Positions 41,667-50,900 of a stretch of 64,000 bases of DNA are shown in pieces (the first letter of the stretch is position 1; the number at the start of each line of letters is the position of its first letter). The position numbers and the translations under genes are program-made. The DNA is from Verrucomicrobiia bacterium DG1235 (GTDB lineage: Bacteria > Verrucomicrobiota > Verrucomicrobiia > Opitutales > Opitutaceae), in contig DS990593.1 of assembly GCA_000155695.1 (NCBI GenBank), positions 164,131-228,130 on the forward strand, read 5' to 3'. The notes beneath the pieces are model-generated. The model was not told the DNA's origin, made no database searches, and worked only from the letters and a program-made list of their open reading frames with translations.

Positions 41667-43283
41667 CTATTCTAAGCTATCCGCTGTTTTCATGCGGTGC
41701 AGCCAGAGGGCGAGGGCTGCTGAGGCGATGCATAGCGAACCTGCGACCGAGAACGCGGCAATGTAACTGCCGGTCAGGATTTTCGCGGCGTTTCCTGCGG
41801 CTATGCCTACGACTCCGGCAATGCCGTAGGAGGTGAACACCCAGCCATAGTTGGCTCCGAGGTTTTTCGCTCCGAACAAGTCTGCGGTGGCTGAGGGGAA
41901 GAGAGCGAAGGCTCCGCCATAGTTGAAGCCAACCATGGAAGCGGCGATGATCAGGGTGAGCTCGCTTTTTACGGCGCCGAGGGAAAACATGGTGATCGCC
42001 TGAAGAGTGAACATGGCGACGAATGTAGTGGTTCGACCGATACGGTCGCTAATGAAGCCCCAGACGATCCGGCCCAAGGCGTTGAAGATCGCGAGCACGC
42101 CCACGGCGCTGGCTCCTTTGATCATGAGGGCGGCAGTGTCCGAATCAGTGAGGATGGAGCCCGCTTCCTGCGCCGCTGTAACGAGTTGCTCACCCGCGAA
42201 TAGTTTCATGATTCCGATGACTCCGAGGCCAGCGACGGACGCGCTGAAAAACATAGTCCAGAGAACGTAGAATGCCGGTTGGCGAAGCGTTTGTTGCCAG
42301 GTGGTTTCGCTGACGAGCGCAGGTTTGGTTTCGGTGTCTGGCGGGTTTCGCAAGAGCAATGCTCCAAGGGATATGCCGACTAAACAGACGAGTCCGTGCA
42401 CGACGAAGAAACGGGTGATTCCGAATTCTCCGATGAAGCCGAGCGCTCCCCATTTCTGGCTGAAGAGATAGGCCCCGAATCCGAATCCCGCGACCGCCAG
42501 GCCGCTTACAAGTCCCTTGTGGTTTGGGAACCACTTAACGAGAGCGGCGATAGGGCAAACGTACGCGAAGCCTACGCCCGCTCCTGAAAGGAAACCGACT
42601 GTTCCCCAGAGAAGAAACAGTCGATCCAGTTCTTGGAATTTGCCTACGTATTGTTCGGCTAGGGAAACGCTAGCAACAACCACAATGGTTATAATGGCGA
42701 GAGGGGCGTACTTCACCATGGCGTGCTTCTCTTGATCAATATCATGGAAGAAGGCGTGGAAAAGCATAAGAGCCAGAAGAGCGACGAGCCCGGCGAATAG
42801 AGAGTGGGCGATGAAGAATACGATGGGGCTATTCATCAAGCCCGCCACGAGGAAACCACCTCCCATCAGAGTGGCGCCAATGATGGCAGGGAAGCGGGGA
42901 CCTTTTATATCTTGGATGCGTCCCGCAAAAACCATGACTCCCGCGAAACTGAGCACGCAGATGGAAAACGCGTATTTGAGATAGCCTTGCTGGATTGCTC
43001 GTTCGCGATCGATGGCAGCGTCGTCGGCGACTACCTTCATCTCGGAAATATCAATGCCTTGGGCGAGCAGGCTAGCTTGTTGTGCTTCTGTTATCGTTTC
43101 TGGAAATATGCGTGAAGAGAGCGGCTCCCAGAAAATGCTGTAGCCATAGATGGTGCCGAGAATCAGCTGTACGATGATCGCTCCCAGCAATACGAGTGAT
43201 CTGGAGGTGACGGAAAGACTGCGTCCTGTATGCCCGTTCGAATCCACATCAATGAGTTTGGGCAACAAGGTGATTAGCAGCAA
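41667..43283 (-). CDS. OFA-family MFS transporter (oxalate/formate antiporter family)
   Basis: Twelve-helix MFS carrier of the OFA family. About 538 residues, longer than usual owing to a periplasmic loop after helix 1 (about 60-100). Signatures: L-G-T-I-Y-G-Y-S-I-F-W in helix 1, W-F-P-N-H-K-G-L-V-S-G-L-A-V-A-G-F-G-F-G-A, and N-Y-G-G-A-F-A-L-F-P-S-A-T-A-D-L-F-G. Start uncertain: TTG at 43283, or GTG at 43247; no ATG is nearby. Members carry small carboxylates, and E. coli YhjX of this family is pyruvate-induced. With apbE-rnf-PFOR downstream after 40 bp, a 2-oxoacid such as pyruvate is a reasonable but unproven substrate. Confidence 0.88.
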   Translation of the reverse strand: MLLITLLPKLIDVDSNGHTGRSLSVTSRSLVLLGAIIVQLILGTIYGYSIFWEPLSSRIFPETITEAQQASLLAQGIDISEMKVVADDAAIDRERAIQQGYLKYAFSICVLSFAGVMVFAGRIQDIKGPRFPAIIGATLMGGGFLVAGLMNSPIVFFIAHSLFAGLVALLALMLFHAFFHDIDQEKHAMVKYAPLAIITIVVVASVSLAEQYVGKFQELDRLFLLWGTVGFLSGAGVGFAYVCPIAALVKWFPNHKGLVSGLAVAGFGFGAYLFSQKWGALGFIGEFGITRFFVVHGLVCLVGISLGALLLRNPPDTETKPALVSETTWQQTLRQPAFYVLWTMFFSASVAGLGVIGIMKLFAGEQLVTAAQEAGSILTDSDTAALMIKGASAVGVLAIFNALGRIVWGFISDRIGRTTTFVAMFTLQAITMFSLGAVKSELTLIIAASMVGFNYGGAFALFPSATADLFGAKNLGANYGWVFTSYGIAGVVGIAAGNAAKILTGSYIAAFSVAGSLCIASAALALWLHRMKTADSLE

Positions 43284-43449
43284 TTATTATTATCTAAACT
43301 ACCCAATAAGCGTGCTTATATAAGCTGCATTTATAGGGGTGTAATATAATGCGCTAGCAGGGGGCTTTAGCGTCTGTGTGCGTTGCAGAATAAGAAGGGA
43401 ATTGGGCGTGAAGAGGCGTTCAACTTTCAGGCTGCATCAAGGGGTTGTA

Positions 43450-43482
43450 AACAAAAACGGCCCGCTTAAGAAGCGGACCATA
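43450..43482 (-). terminator. Rho-independent terminator of the MCP-DUF2490 unit
   Basis: On the minus strand the stem formed by CCGCTT (43471-43476 read in reverse) and AAGCGG (43462-43467) with a 3-nt loop is extended by GG/CC pairs and followed by GTTTTTGTTT. It lies about 85 bp past the DUF2490 stop codon. Confidence 0.8.
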
Positions 43483-43487
43483 GAAGC

Positions 43488-43508
43488 GCTACACTATTAT
43501 AGTGTAGC
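43488..43508. repeat. Perfect short palindrome (9-bp arms)
   Basis: GCTACACTA and TAGTGTAGC are separated by 3 nt, between the DUF2490 stop and the terminator. It may be a second 3'-end hairpin or a protein-binding site; no T-run follows directly. The rest of the 277-bp gap (43284-43560) holds no gene I can support. Confidence 0.6.
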
Positions 43509-43560
43509 AAAGGTGTTGTGTGATTCCTAAAGTAGCATTCGATTCTCGAGGCTCGCGTAT

Positions 43561-44229
43561 TTAGAAGCTCAATGAGGTGCCAAGGATGTAGGCGCCGTTC
43601 CAGTTTGATGAGGTGCCGGCGCGTTTGCTCTGGTAGAGCAGGTAGTAGGTAGCCTTGATCTTCTCGTTGAGCTTCGAGCCCAGTTGGATGGGGTAGAAAC
43701 GGTTGATAGTCAGCTTGCCTTTGTCTTCTTCGAAAAAGAGTTCGTTCGCTATTGAGTAGGACTTGAAGGGGCCGGCATCGATTTTCCAAGTGGCTTTTGT
43801 TTGCTGGCGAATTCGATGGAAAATTTCGCTGCCCTTTCCTTCTTTCCAGCGGAGTTCCCAGCGGTTGCGCATACTGATGCTGGGGCCCTTTTCGCCAAGC
43901 TTGAACTTTCCCGGATTGAGTTCGAGATCGAGGCGGAAGGTGTGGTTCCAGTCGTCGCCTTTCTTGCTGTTTTCGAAGACTGGGTGCGAGCCCAGTTTCC
44001 AGCCTTTGGCTAGCTTGGTATAGAATTTTTGGGAAAAGCGAACGTAGCCGACTTCTTCTGTGTCTGGAAGGCGGAGTTCTAAGTGGCTCTTGGTGCTGAA
44101 TGTATCGCTGAGATTTGTGGTGCCGCTATTCAGGGTTGTCCATAAGTCTCCCCAGTCGTCGGCGCGGGCGACTTGAGAAACGAAAATAGCAGTTAGGATA
44201 GATAGGATGGTGAGGAGCTTCTTTTGCAT
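43561..44229 (-). CDS. DUF2490 family outer-membrane/periplasmic protein
   Basis: 222 residues with a signal peptide (M-Q-K-K-L-L-T-I-L-S-I-L-T-A-I-F-V-S-Q-V-A-R-A, cleavage near Ala-Asp). The mature part is rich in alternating aromatic/charged strands (F-R-L-D-L-E-L-N-P, R-N-R-W-E-L-R-W) ending in a terminal Phe (T-S-L-S-F), typical of outer-membrane beta-barrels and of DUF2490. Function unknown. The ATG at 44229 is chosen because it begins the signal peptide. It follows the chemoreceptor gene by 19 bp, so they are probably co-transcribed. Confidence 0.85.
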   Translation of the reverse strand: MQKKLLTILSILTAIFVSQVARADDWGDLWTTLNSGTTNLSDTFSTKSHLELRLPDTEEVGYVRFSQKFYTKLAKGWKLGSHPVFENSKKGDDWNHTFRLDLELNPGKFKLGEKGPSISMRNRWELRWKEGKGSEIFHRIRQQTKATWKIDAGPFKSYSIANELFFEEDKGKLTINRFYPIQLGSKLNEKIKATYYLLYQSKRAGTSSNWNGAYILGTSLSF

Positions 44230-44248
44230 GGTGTTTGATCGCGTTAGT

Positions 44249-45805
44249 CTAATTCCAGTCACTGGATGAATCGAAGGACATGGCAGGTTCGGATCTGGCG
44301 TGGCGCGAAGCTAGCGCCTCGGTTTTGGGCTTCTTCGCAGGGGCTTGAGAGGCGTTCGTATTTGTAGATTCGATACCGAGAATGTCAGATAGTTGTTCGA
44401 CCATTTGGTGAAGTTCGTTGGTCTGGGTATCGAGCTGAACAGTGGCGCTGGCAGTTTCCTCTGCGGAGGCTGCGTTGTCTTGGGTGACTTGGTCCATTTG
44501 GGTGAGAGCTAGGTTTAGCTCGCTGATGCCCGCTGACTGTTCTTGTGACGAGGTCGCCATATTCGTCATGAGTTCGTCCATTTCGAAGGCTTTGTTGCAA
44601 ATCTGCTCGAGTACTTCGGCAACACGTTCGCTTGTGCGAATGCCGGTTTCGCTACGTTGGGTGGATTCGTCAATGCGGTTGGAAGTCTCTCGGGCCGCCT
44701 TGGCGCATCGCTGAGCTAGGGCGCGGACTTCATCGGCCACGACTGCAAAGCCTGCTCCCGCTTCTCCGGCTCGAGCGGCTTCGACCGCTGCATTGAGGGC
44801 AAGAATGTTTGTTTGGAAAGCGATTTCGTCGATGGTTTTGAGGGTGTTGGCGATGTTGCTGCTCGACTCGGAGATAAGGCGCATGGCTTCGATCATGGTG
44901 TTCATCTCGGAACTTCCCTGTTGAGCCGCCTTGTTTGTTTCTTCGGAAACCGCTTTGATTCGTTGGGCGGCTATGGAGCTGTTTTTGATGGTTGCTGAGT
45001 TCTCTTCGAGTGAGGCGCTGGTCTCCTGCAGGGAGGCAGCTTGTTCGGACGCGCCTTCGGCGACGCGCTTACTGCTGTTGCTGATTTGGCTGCTTGTTTC
45101 TGCGGTCTTCTGTGCTGTGGTGGAGAGGTGTTGAGCAATCAGTTTGAGCTTACCCGCTACGTTGTATCCGATTTTCCATGTCATTAGGAGACCGATCAAA
45201 ACGCTTGCTAGAATGACAAAAAGTACGGTGATCTGCCCGCTTCGAGCAGTAGATTCTGCGCTTTCTCTGATTCGTTCAGATTGTGTTTCGAGGACTTCGG
45301 TGAGTTGGTCGATTTGATCCCTGGCGGTGTTGAAATAGGAAAGCGCCTCACCTTTGACATAGCTGATTCCGGCTACTTTTTCATTTTCGCTATCGCTGGT
45401 AAGTTTTTTAATCGCCTGATTTGAAGCGTTTTTCCAATCGGCAAAGTCGGAATCGAACGCGCGTTGGAATTCTTTGACTTTAGGTGTGGCGTAGGGGCTA
45501 ACCGCTTCTTGGAAGAGTCCCCATCGCTTTTCAACTTGGGCGATGTTTTCTTCGGCGTCATTGATGAAGCCCTCGACGTCGTCGCTTTTCGCTTCACTCA
45601 ACATGAGTTGAGCGACGAGGGCTTGATGCATGTCTCGATCGAGTTGCAGAAGGTAGTCGGTGGCAGGCAGGATGTTTCTCGAGAAGAGTTTTAGATCCGT
45701 AAGCACGAGTTTGTTGGTCGCGATACCTACTCCTCCGATTGTAAGACAGAGGAGGGAGAGGGTGGTAAACGCCAATGTGGTCTTTTTAGCGAAGGTGATT
45801 TTCAT
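44249..45805 (-). CDS. Methyl-accepting chemotaxis protein
   Basis: 518-residue transmembrane chemoreceptor. Helix 1 (about 8-28), a four-helix-bundle periplasmic sensor (about 30-190), helix 2 (about 193-213), and a long cytoplasmic coiled coil whose tip is the highly conserved E-I-A-F-Q-T-N-I-L-A-L-N-A-A-V-E-A-A-R-A-G-E region. The segment after helix 2 is short and lacks a clear HAMP domain. The Ser/Ala-rich C-terminus has no NWETF-type CheR tether. The start is the ATG at 45805 (M-K-I-T-F-A-K-K). No che genes are present in the window. Ligand unknown. Confidence 0.93.
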   Translation of the reverse strand: MKITFAKKTTLAFTTLSLLCLTIGGVGIATNKLVLTDLKLFSRNILPATDYLLQLDRDMHQALVAQLMLSEAKSDDVEGFINDAEENIAQVEKRWGLFQEAVSPYATPKVKEFQRAFDSDFADWKNASNQAIKKLTSDSENEKVAGISYVKGEALSYFNTARDQIDQLTEVLETQSERIRESAESTARSGQITVLFVILASVLIGLLMTWKIGYNVAGKLKLIAQHLSTTAQKTAETSSQISNSSKRVAEGASEQAASLQETSASLEENSATIKNSSIAAQRIKAVSEETNKAAQQGSSEMNTMIEAMRLISESSSNIANTLKTIDEIAFQTNILALNAAVEAARAGEAGAGFAVVADEVRALAQRCAKAARETSNRIDESTQRSETGIRTSERVAEVLEQICNKAFEMDELMTNMATSSQEQSAGISELNLALTQMDQVTQDNAASAEETASATVQLDTQTNELHQMVEQLSDILGIESTNTNASQAPAKKPKTEALASRHARSEPAMSFDSSSDWN

Positions 45806-46098
45806 GTGGGAGCTGGTCCGTGCGTTCAATGAAACTAATATGGTACATTAGCGTGATCGCGGAATAAGCCCATCGCTTGAGAAATGAAAAATGCTTCGCT
45901 TTTTTTGCCCCGATTTTTACAATGATCTCGGGCGCTTCCGATCAGGAACCTGAGGAAACGACCCTAAGGAATGAAAGCATTCAGGAGTCCGTCGGGATTC
46001 TGACCTGTATCGATCCGATAGATACAGATTTGGGGTTTTATGCTCCTGTTTTTGTAAGGAATTTGAAGTAAGGTGAAGTAGTCCTCGCCTTCTCAGTG
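45806..46098. other. Intergenic region between allophanate hydrolase and chemoreceptor
   Basis: About 290 bp without a supportable gene. It holds an inverted repeat CTGTATC (46005-46011) / GATACAG (46021-46027), possibly ending the allophanate hydrolase transcript, and must carry the promoter of the chemoreceptor gene. Confidence 0.4.
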
Positions 46099-47892
46099 CT
46101 ACTCTTTCGAAGCGAGGTAGGAGCGCCAGCCACCGAATGAAGTCGCTTCCTCGGCATCTTTGATTGCCCAGGATTCGCAGGAGAATCCTTTGACGTAAGT
46201 GCCGTCTGAGAGCTCGATGTTGGCGATGCCGAGTGGGGCGGGGATTTGGGCGATGAAGGCGGCCCATTGAGATTTAGGAAGGTCCCAGATTTCGAGCTCT
46301 ATGGCGGCCCCGTTTTCGGAGTCGCGGATCATGCCAGGCTTGGGCGGGGTGGTGCCCGGGAGGGCGAAGAGTCGGTAGCGCGCGCTGGTTTGTGTCGAGC
46401 GATTGAATGCGGCCCCGAGCTCGGTGAGCTGGTGATTGAGGGGGAGTCCGCTCATGTGGGCTCCGCAGACTGCGATGGGTAGGGAGTCGAAGGTGGCGGG
46501 GGCGAGTGGCGGATAGCTTTTGTGTTCGGTAGCTCCGAGAGGGAGATTGCTGACTTTTTGTAGTTGGTCGGCGACAACGAGGAGTTTTTCGTCGTGGAAG
46601 GCGGGAGCGATGAGGGTGATGCCGAAGGGCAGTTTCTTTGGAGTGAAAGCTGTGGGGACCGCGATGGATGCGAGATCCAGCAGGTTCATAAAATTGGTAT
46701 AGTATCCAAGGTTTGAATTCAACTGGATAGGATCGGCTTCGACTTCGGCTATGGTGTAGTGAGTTCCGGCTGTCGGAGTGGCGAAGAAGTCGACGGAGTC
46801 CCAGATAGGGAGTGTCGTTTGGCGGAAGGATTGAAGCTTGTAGGAAGCTTCGAAGGCGTCGACTGCGGTGCCGTCGATGCCTTTTTCTATGATTGCGCGG
46901 GTGACGGGGTGGAGGGAGTCGGGGGAATCTTTGATAAGCTCTTGGATAGCCCAATAGCGTTCGGCGACCCAAGGGCCTTCGTAGAGAAGTCGGGCGGCGG
47001 CGAGGAAGGGGGAGAAGTCGATGACTTGGCGTTTGTAGCCGAGGGATTCGAGGCGTTCGTGGGATTGGAGGTAGAGGTCGAGGTAGGCTTCGTTGCCGAA
47101 GAATTGGAGCTGTTCGGGTCTAGGGACGCCGAAGGTCATGCCGGGGCGGTAGGCGCGGCGGGGTGTATCCAGGTTTTGAGGATACTGACGGGAATAGGAA
47201 TCTGTAGGATCGAATGCGACGGCTACGCGAAAAGCGGCTTGGGCGTCGGCGGCGTTGAGGGCGAAGATGGAGACGCAGTCGAGCGATTTGCAGGCGGGGA
47301 CGACGCCTGTGGCGCTGAGGAGCCCACGCGAAGGCTTTAGACCGACGAGGTTATTAAAACAAGCGGGGATACGTCCGGAACCTGCCGTGTCGGTGCCAAG
47401 GGAGAAGGAGACTTGTCCGATAGAAACGGATACAGCGGAGCCGGAGGATGAACCGCCGGGGATGTAGTCAGGATTGAAAGCGTTTCCGGGAACGCCGTAG
47501 GGGGAACGAACTCCCACGAGGCCAGTGGCGAATTGGTCGAGGTTGGTTTTGCCGATCGGAATGGCTCCGGCGGCACGGAGCTGGGCGACGACCGTGGCGT
47601 CGGAATCGGCGAAATAGCGGTAGTCGGGGCAGGCGGCGGTGGTGGGAAGTCCGGCGACGTCGATATTATCTTTGACGGCGAAGGGGATGCCGTAGAGGGG
47701 AAGAGAAGTGGGATCTTTTGCTTCGAGCTCGGTGGCCTGGGCGAGGAGGCGTTCGGCGGAGTCGACGGATATCCAGATTTTGGAGTCGCCCGCTTCGATG
47801 CGCGCTAGCGTTTCTCGGATGATATCGGAGGGAGTGAAGGAGCCTGAGCGGTAGCCAGAAAGGAGAGTGGTGATGTCGAAGGAAATGTTCAT
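46099..47892 (-). CDS. atzF: Allophanate hydrolase
   Basis: Hydrolyses allophanate to ammonia and CO2, the last step after urea or guanidine carboxylation. 597 residues from the ATG at 47892. The N-terminal amidase-signature domain (about 1-440) has the Ser-cisSer-Lys triad: Lys in F-A-V-K-D-N-I-D (about 73) and the serines in P-G-G-S-S-S-G-S-A-V (about 146-152) and T-D-T-A-G-S-G-R-I-P. The C-terminal AtzF-type domain (about 465-597; L-P-I-A-V-C-G-A-H-M-S-G-L-P-L-N) is present. Last gene of the regulator-deiminase-carboxylase operon, separated from the carboxylase by an 85-bp gap holding an inverted repeat element. Confidence 0.95.
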   Translation of the reverse strand: MNISFDITTLLSGYRSGSFTPSDIIRETLARIEAGDSKIWISVDSAERLLAQATELEAKDPTSLPLYGIPFAVKDNIDVAGLPTTAACPDYRYFADSDATVVAQLRAAGAIPIGKTNLDQFATGLVGVRSPYGVPGNAFNPDYIPGGSSSGSAVSVSIGQVSFSLGTDTAGSGRIPACFNNLVGLKPSRGLLSATGVVPACKSLDCVSIFALNAADAQAAFRVAVAFDPTDSYSRQYPQNLDTPRRAYRPGMTFGVPRPEQLQFFGNEAYLDLYLQSHERLESLGYKRQVIDFSPFLAAARLLYEGPWVAERYWAIQELIKDSPDSLHPVTRAIIEKGIDGTAVDAFEASYKLQSFRQTTLPIWDSVDFFATPTAGTHYTIAEVEADPIQLNSNLGYYTNFMNLLDLASIAVPTAFTPKKLPFGITLIAPAFHDEKLLVVADQLQKVSNLPLGATEHKSYPPLAPATFDSLPIAVCGAHMSGLPLNHQLTELGAAFNRSTQTSARYRLFALPGTTPPKPGMIRDSENGAAIELEIWDLPKSQWAAFIAQIPAPLGIANIELSDGTYVKGFSCESWAIKDAEEATSFGGWRSYLASKE

Positions 47893-47906
47893 GGATTTTT
47901 TTTGCC

Positions 47907-47973
47907 CACGAATCACACGAATACGCACGAATCGAAAATTATATGTATAAGATCTTGTTCGTGTGGATTCGTG
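47907..47973. repeat. CACGAAT intergenic inverted-repeat element
   Basis: Three CACGAAT copies (47907, 47916, 47926) face two inverted copies (GTTCGTG at 47957-47963, ATTCGTG at 47967-47973) across an AT-rich spacer, filling the gap between carboxylase and allophanate hydrolase. It can fold as a hairpin in the transcript. Its make-up resembles the element at 51600-51723. Confidence 0.75.
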
Positions 47974-47977
47974 AGAT

Positions 47978-50900
47978 TCATTCTTTTATAATCGCTAGGG
48001 TTTGACCCTTTTGGGTGGGGGAGCCTTCGGCGCTTAGGAGGGATTCTATGGTTCCGTCGGCGGGGGCGGTTATGTTGATCTCCATTTTCATGGACTCGAC
48101 GATGAGGAGGGCGTCGCCTTTCTTCACTTGGTCTCCTTCTTGTACGCAGATTTTCCATACGCTGCCGGGGACGTGGCTTTGAATGGCTCGGCAGCCTTCT
48201 GGGATTTCGCTTTCTTGGTGGTTGGTAGCGAGAGCTTCCTCGGCCTCGTAGGTGGCTTGACCGGTTTCGATCCAGTGCTGGCGTTCTTTATCAAAGGCAG
48301 CTTGTTGCTTGTCTTTGAAGGTTTTGATGTCTTCGGCGTTGTCGGTGAGGAATTTATTAAAGTCGGCGAGATTGAATTCGCTTTCTTCGACGCGAAGCTC
48401 AAAGCGTCCATGTATGAAGTCTTGGCGCATTTCGAGGAGTTCGTCGGCGTTGACTTCGTAGAAGCGGATTTGGTCGAAGAAGCGGAGCAGCCAAGGCTTT
48501 CCTTCCTTGAAGTCTTTGGTTTGCTTGTAGCGGTTCCACATTTGCACCGTGCGGCCTACGAACTGGTAGCCGCCGGGGCCTTCCATGCCGTAGACGCAGA
48601 GGTAGGCGCCGCCGATGCCGACCGCGTTTTCGGGAGTCCAGGTGCGGGCAGGGTTGTACTTTGTAGTGACGAGACGGTGACGCGGATCGACGGGGGTGGC
48701 GACGGGGGCGCCGAGATAGACGTCGCCCAATCCCATGACGAGGTAGGACGCGTTGAAGAGGATGTCCTTGACGTCTTGGATTGAGTCGAGGCCGTTGATG
48801 CGGCGGATGAACTCGATGTTGGACGGGCACCATGGAGCGTTTTTACGAACGGACTCGTATTTCTTGATGGCGAGTTTGGTGGCTTCGTCGTCCCAGGAGA
48901 GAGGGAGGTAGACGGTGCGGGTGGGCACCTTCATTTCGGTGATGGGCGGGAGCTCGTCTTCGATTTGCTTGAGTCGATCAACAAGTTCGTCGAGCGGAAG
49001 CTGGAGGCTTTCGTAGTGGATCTGTAGGGATCGAATGCCCGGAGTGAGCTCGAGTACGCCGGGAATGGCGGCTTGTTTGACTGCCTCCATGAGAGCGTGG
49101 GCGCGGAAGCGGAGGTTGAGCTCCAACTTCATTTCTCCGTATTCGATGAGCAAATACTTGTCGCCAGATCGGCGGTAGCAGACAGAGGGCCTTGATAGTA
49201 TCGCTTGTTCTTCGCTTCGCTCTAGGACGGCATCATCGAGACCAAATCTTGAAGGGTGAAGGGTGAAGGGCGAATCGGAGAAGACTTTTTCTTGGGCGGC
49301 TTCGAGCTTGGTGGCGGTGGATTGGTCGACTTTTTTAAAGCGGATTGTGTCGCCGGGCTTGAGCTGTCCCATGATCCAGAGGTCAGCCTTAATGATGGTG
49401 GCGGGACAGACGAAGCCGCCGAGGCTAGGACCGTCGGGACCGAGGATGACGGGCATATCGCCGGTGAAATCGACGGTTCCGATGGCGTAGGCGTTGTCGT
49501 GGAGATTGGATGGGTGGAGGCCTGCTTCGCCACCATCGGTGCGGGCCCATTTCGGCTTGGGGCCGATGAGACGTACGCCGGTTCGGGCTGAATTGTAGTG
49601 AACTTCCCAGTTGGAGGCGAAGAAGGTGGCGATGTCGTCGTCCGTGAAGAAGTCCGGGGCTCCGTGAGGACCGTAGAGGACGCGGATTTCCCATTGGTTG
49701 CTGTAGTTGGGAATCTGAGACGGAAGAATCTTCGCAAGCGATTGAGCTTCTGTGTGGTGAAAGTGGAGGACATCCCCGGGAAGGAGGGTGCGTCCGCAGT
49801 GTCCTCCGAATTGTCCGAGGGTGAATGTTGATTTGCTGCCGAGGTAGTCCGGCACGTCGAAGCCGCCTTGGATGGAAAGGTAGGCGCGGCAGCCGTGTTC
49901 GACGACTTTTCCGCATTCGAGTTCGTCACCGACGGCGACGCGGATGGGTTCCCAGAAGGGGATGGGTTCGCCGTTGATGGTGGCGTGGGTGAGCGCTCCG
50001 GTTAGGGCGATCGTAGTGGCGTGGTTGAAAACGAGTGTAGGGCCTGTAACGGTAATCTCGATACCAGCTGCAGAATCAGAGTTTCCGAGGAGCTTGTTTC
50101 CTAGGCGGAATGCGTAGGCGTCGAAGGGGCCTGATGGCGGTACGCCGATGTCCCAATAACCGACGCGTCCTGGGTAGTCCTGTATGGTGGTTTGGGTGCC
50201 TGCTTCGATAACGTCGATAGTACGGGGATGGTAGGAGAGGCTGTCGCAGAATTTGGTGGTATGCTGGGCAGCGAGGAAGGTGTCGTCGGCGAGGATGTTT
50301 TCGAGGTATTCGAGATTGGTCTCGATGCCTTCGACTCGGGAATCGGCGAGGGCGGTTGCGAGGTTTTTAATGGCGTCTGATCGCTCGGCGCCTTTGGCGA
50401 TGACTTTGGAGAGGAGAGGATCGTAGAAGGCGGAAACCTCGGTGGAGGTTTCTATCCAGGAGTCGACGCGAACGTTTTCAGGGAAGGATACTTGGGTGAG
50501 CAGTCCGGAGGAGGGCTGGAAGTCTTTGTTGGGATCTTCCGCGTAGATGCGGGCTTGGATGGCGGCGCCGGTAGAGTTGACTGTGATGGTATCGAGGTCG
50601 GCCATGTCTCCGGCGGCTTGTTTGACCATCCACTCGACGAGGTCGACTCCGGTAACTTCTTCGGTGACGCAGTGTTCGACTTGGAGGCGGGTGTTGACTT
50701 CGAGGAAGTAGAATTTTTTTTCGTCGACGTCGTATACGAATTCAACGGTGCCAGCTGATCGGTATTTGACGGCTTGGGAGAGACGAACTGCTGTATTCAG
50801 GAGGTCGGCACGTTGTTCGCTTGAAAGGGCGGGGGCGGGCGTTTCCTCGATGACTTTCTGATTGCGGCGTTGGACGGAGCAATCGCGTTCGCCGAGAGCG

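Noticed and set aside
43466-43789. 107-codon minus-strand frame overlapping the DUF2490 gene
   Set aside because: Out of frame with the DUF2490 protein, runs across its stop and into the terminator region, and has no signal peptide or motif.
48128-48784. 218-codon plus-strand frame within the carboxylase gene
   Set aside because: Antisense frame of a GC-biased gene, Val/Gly/Glu-rich and without motifs.
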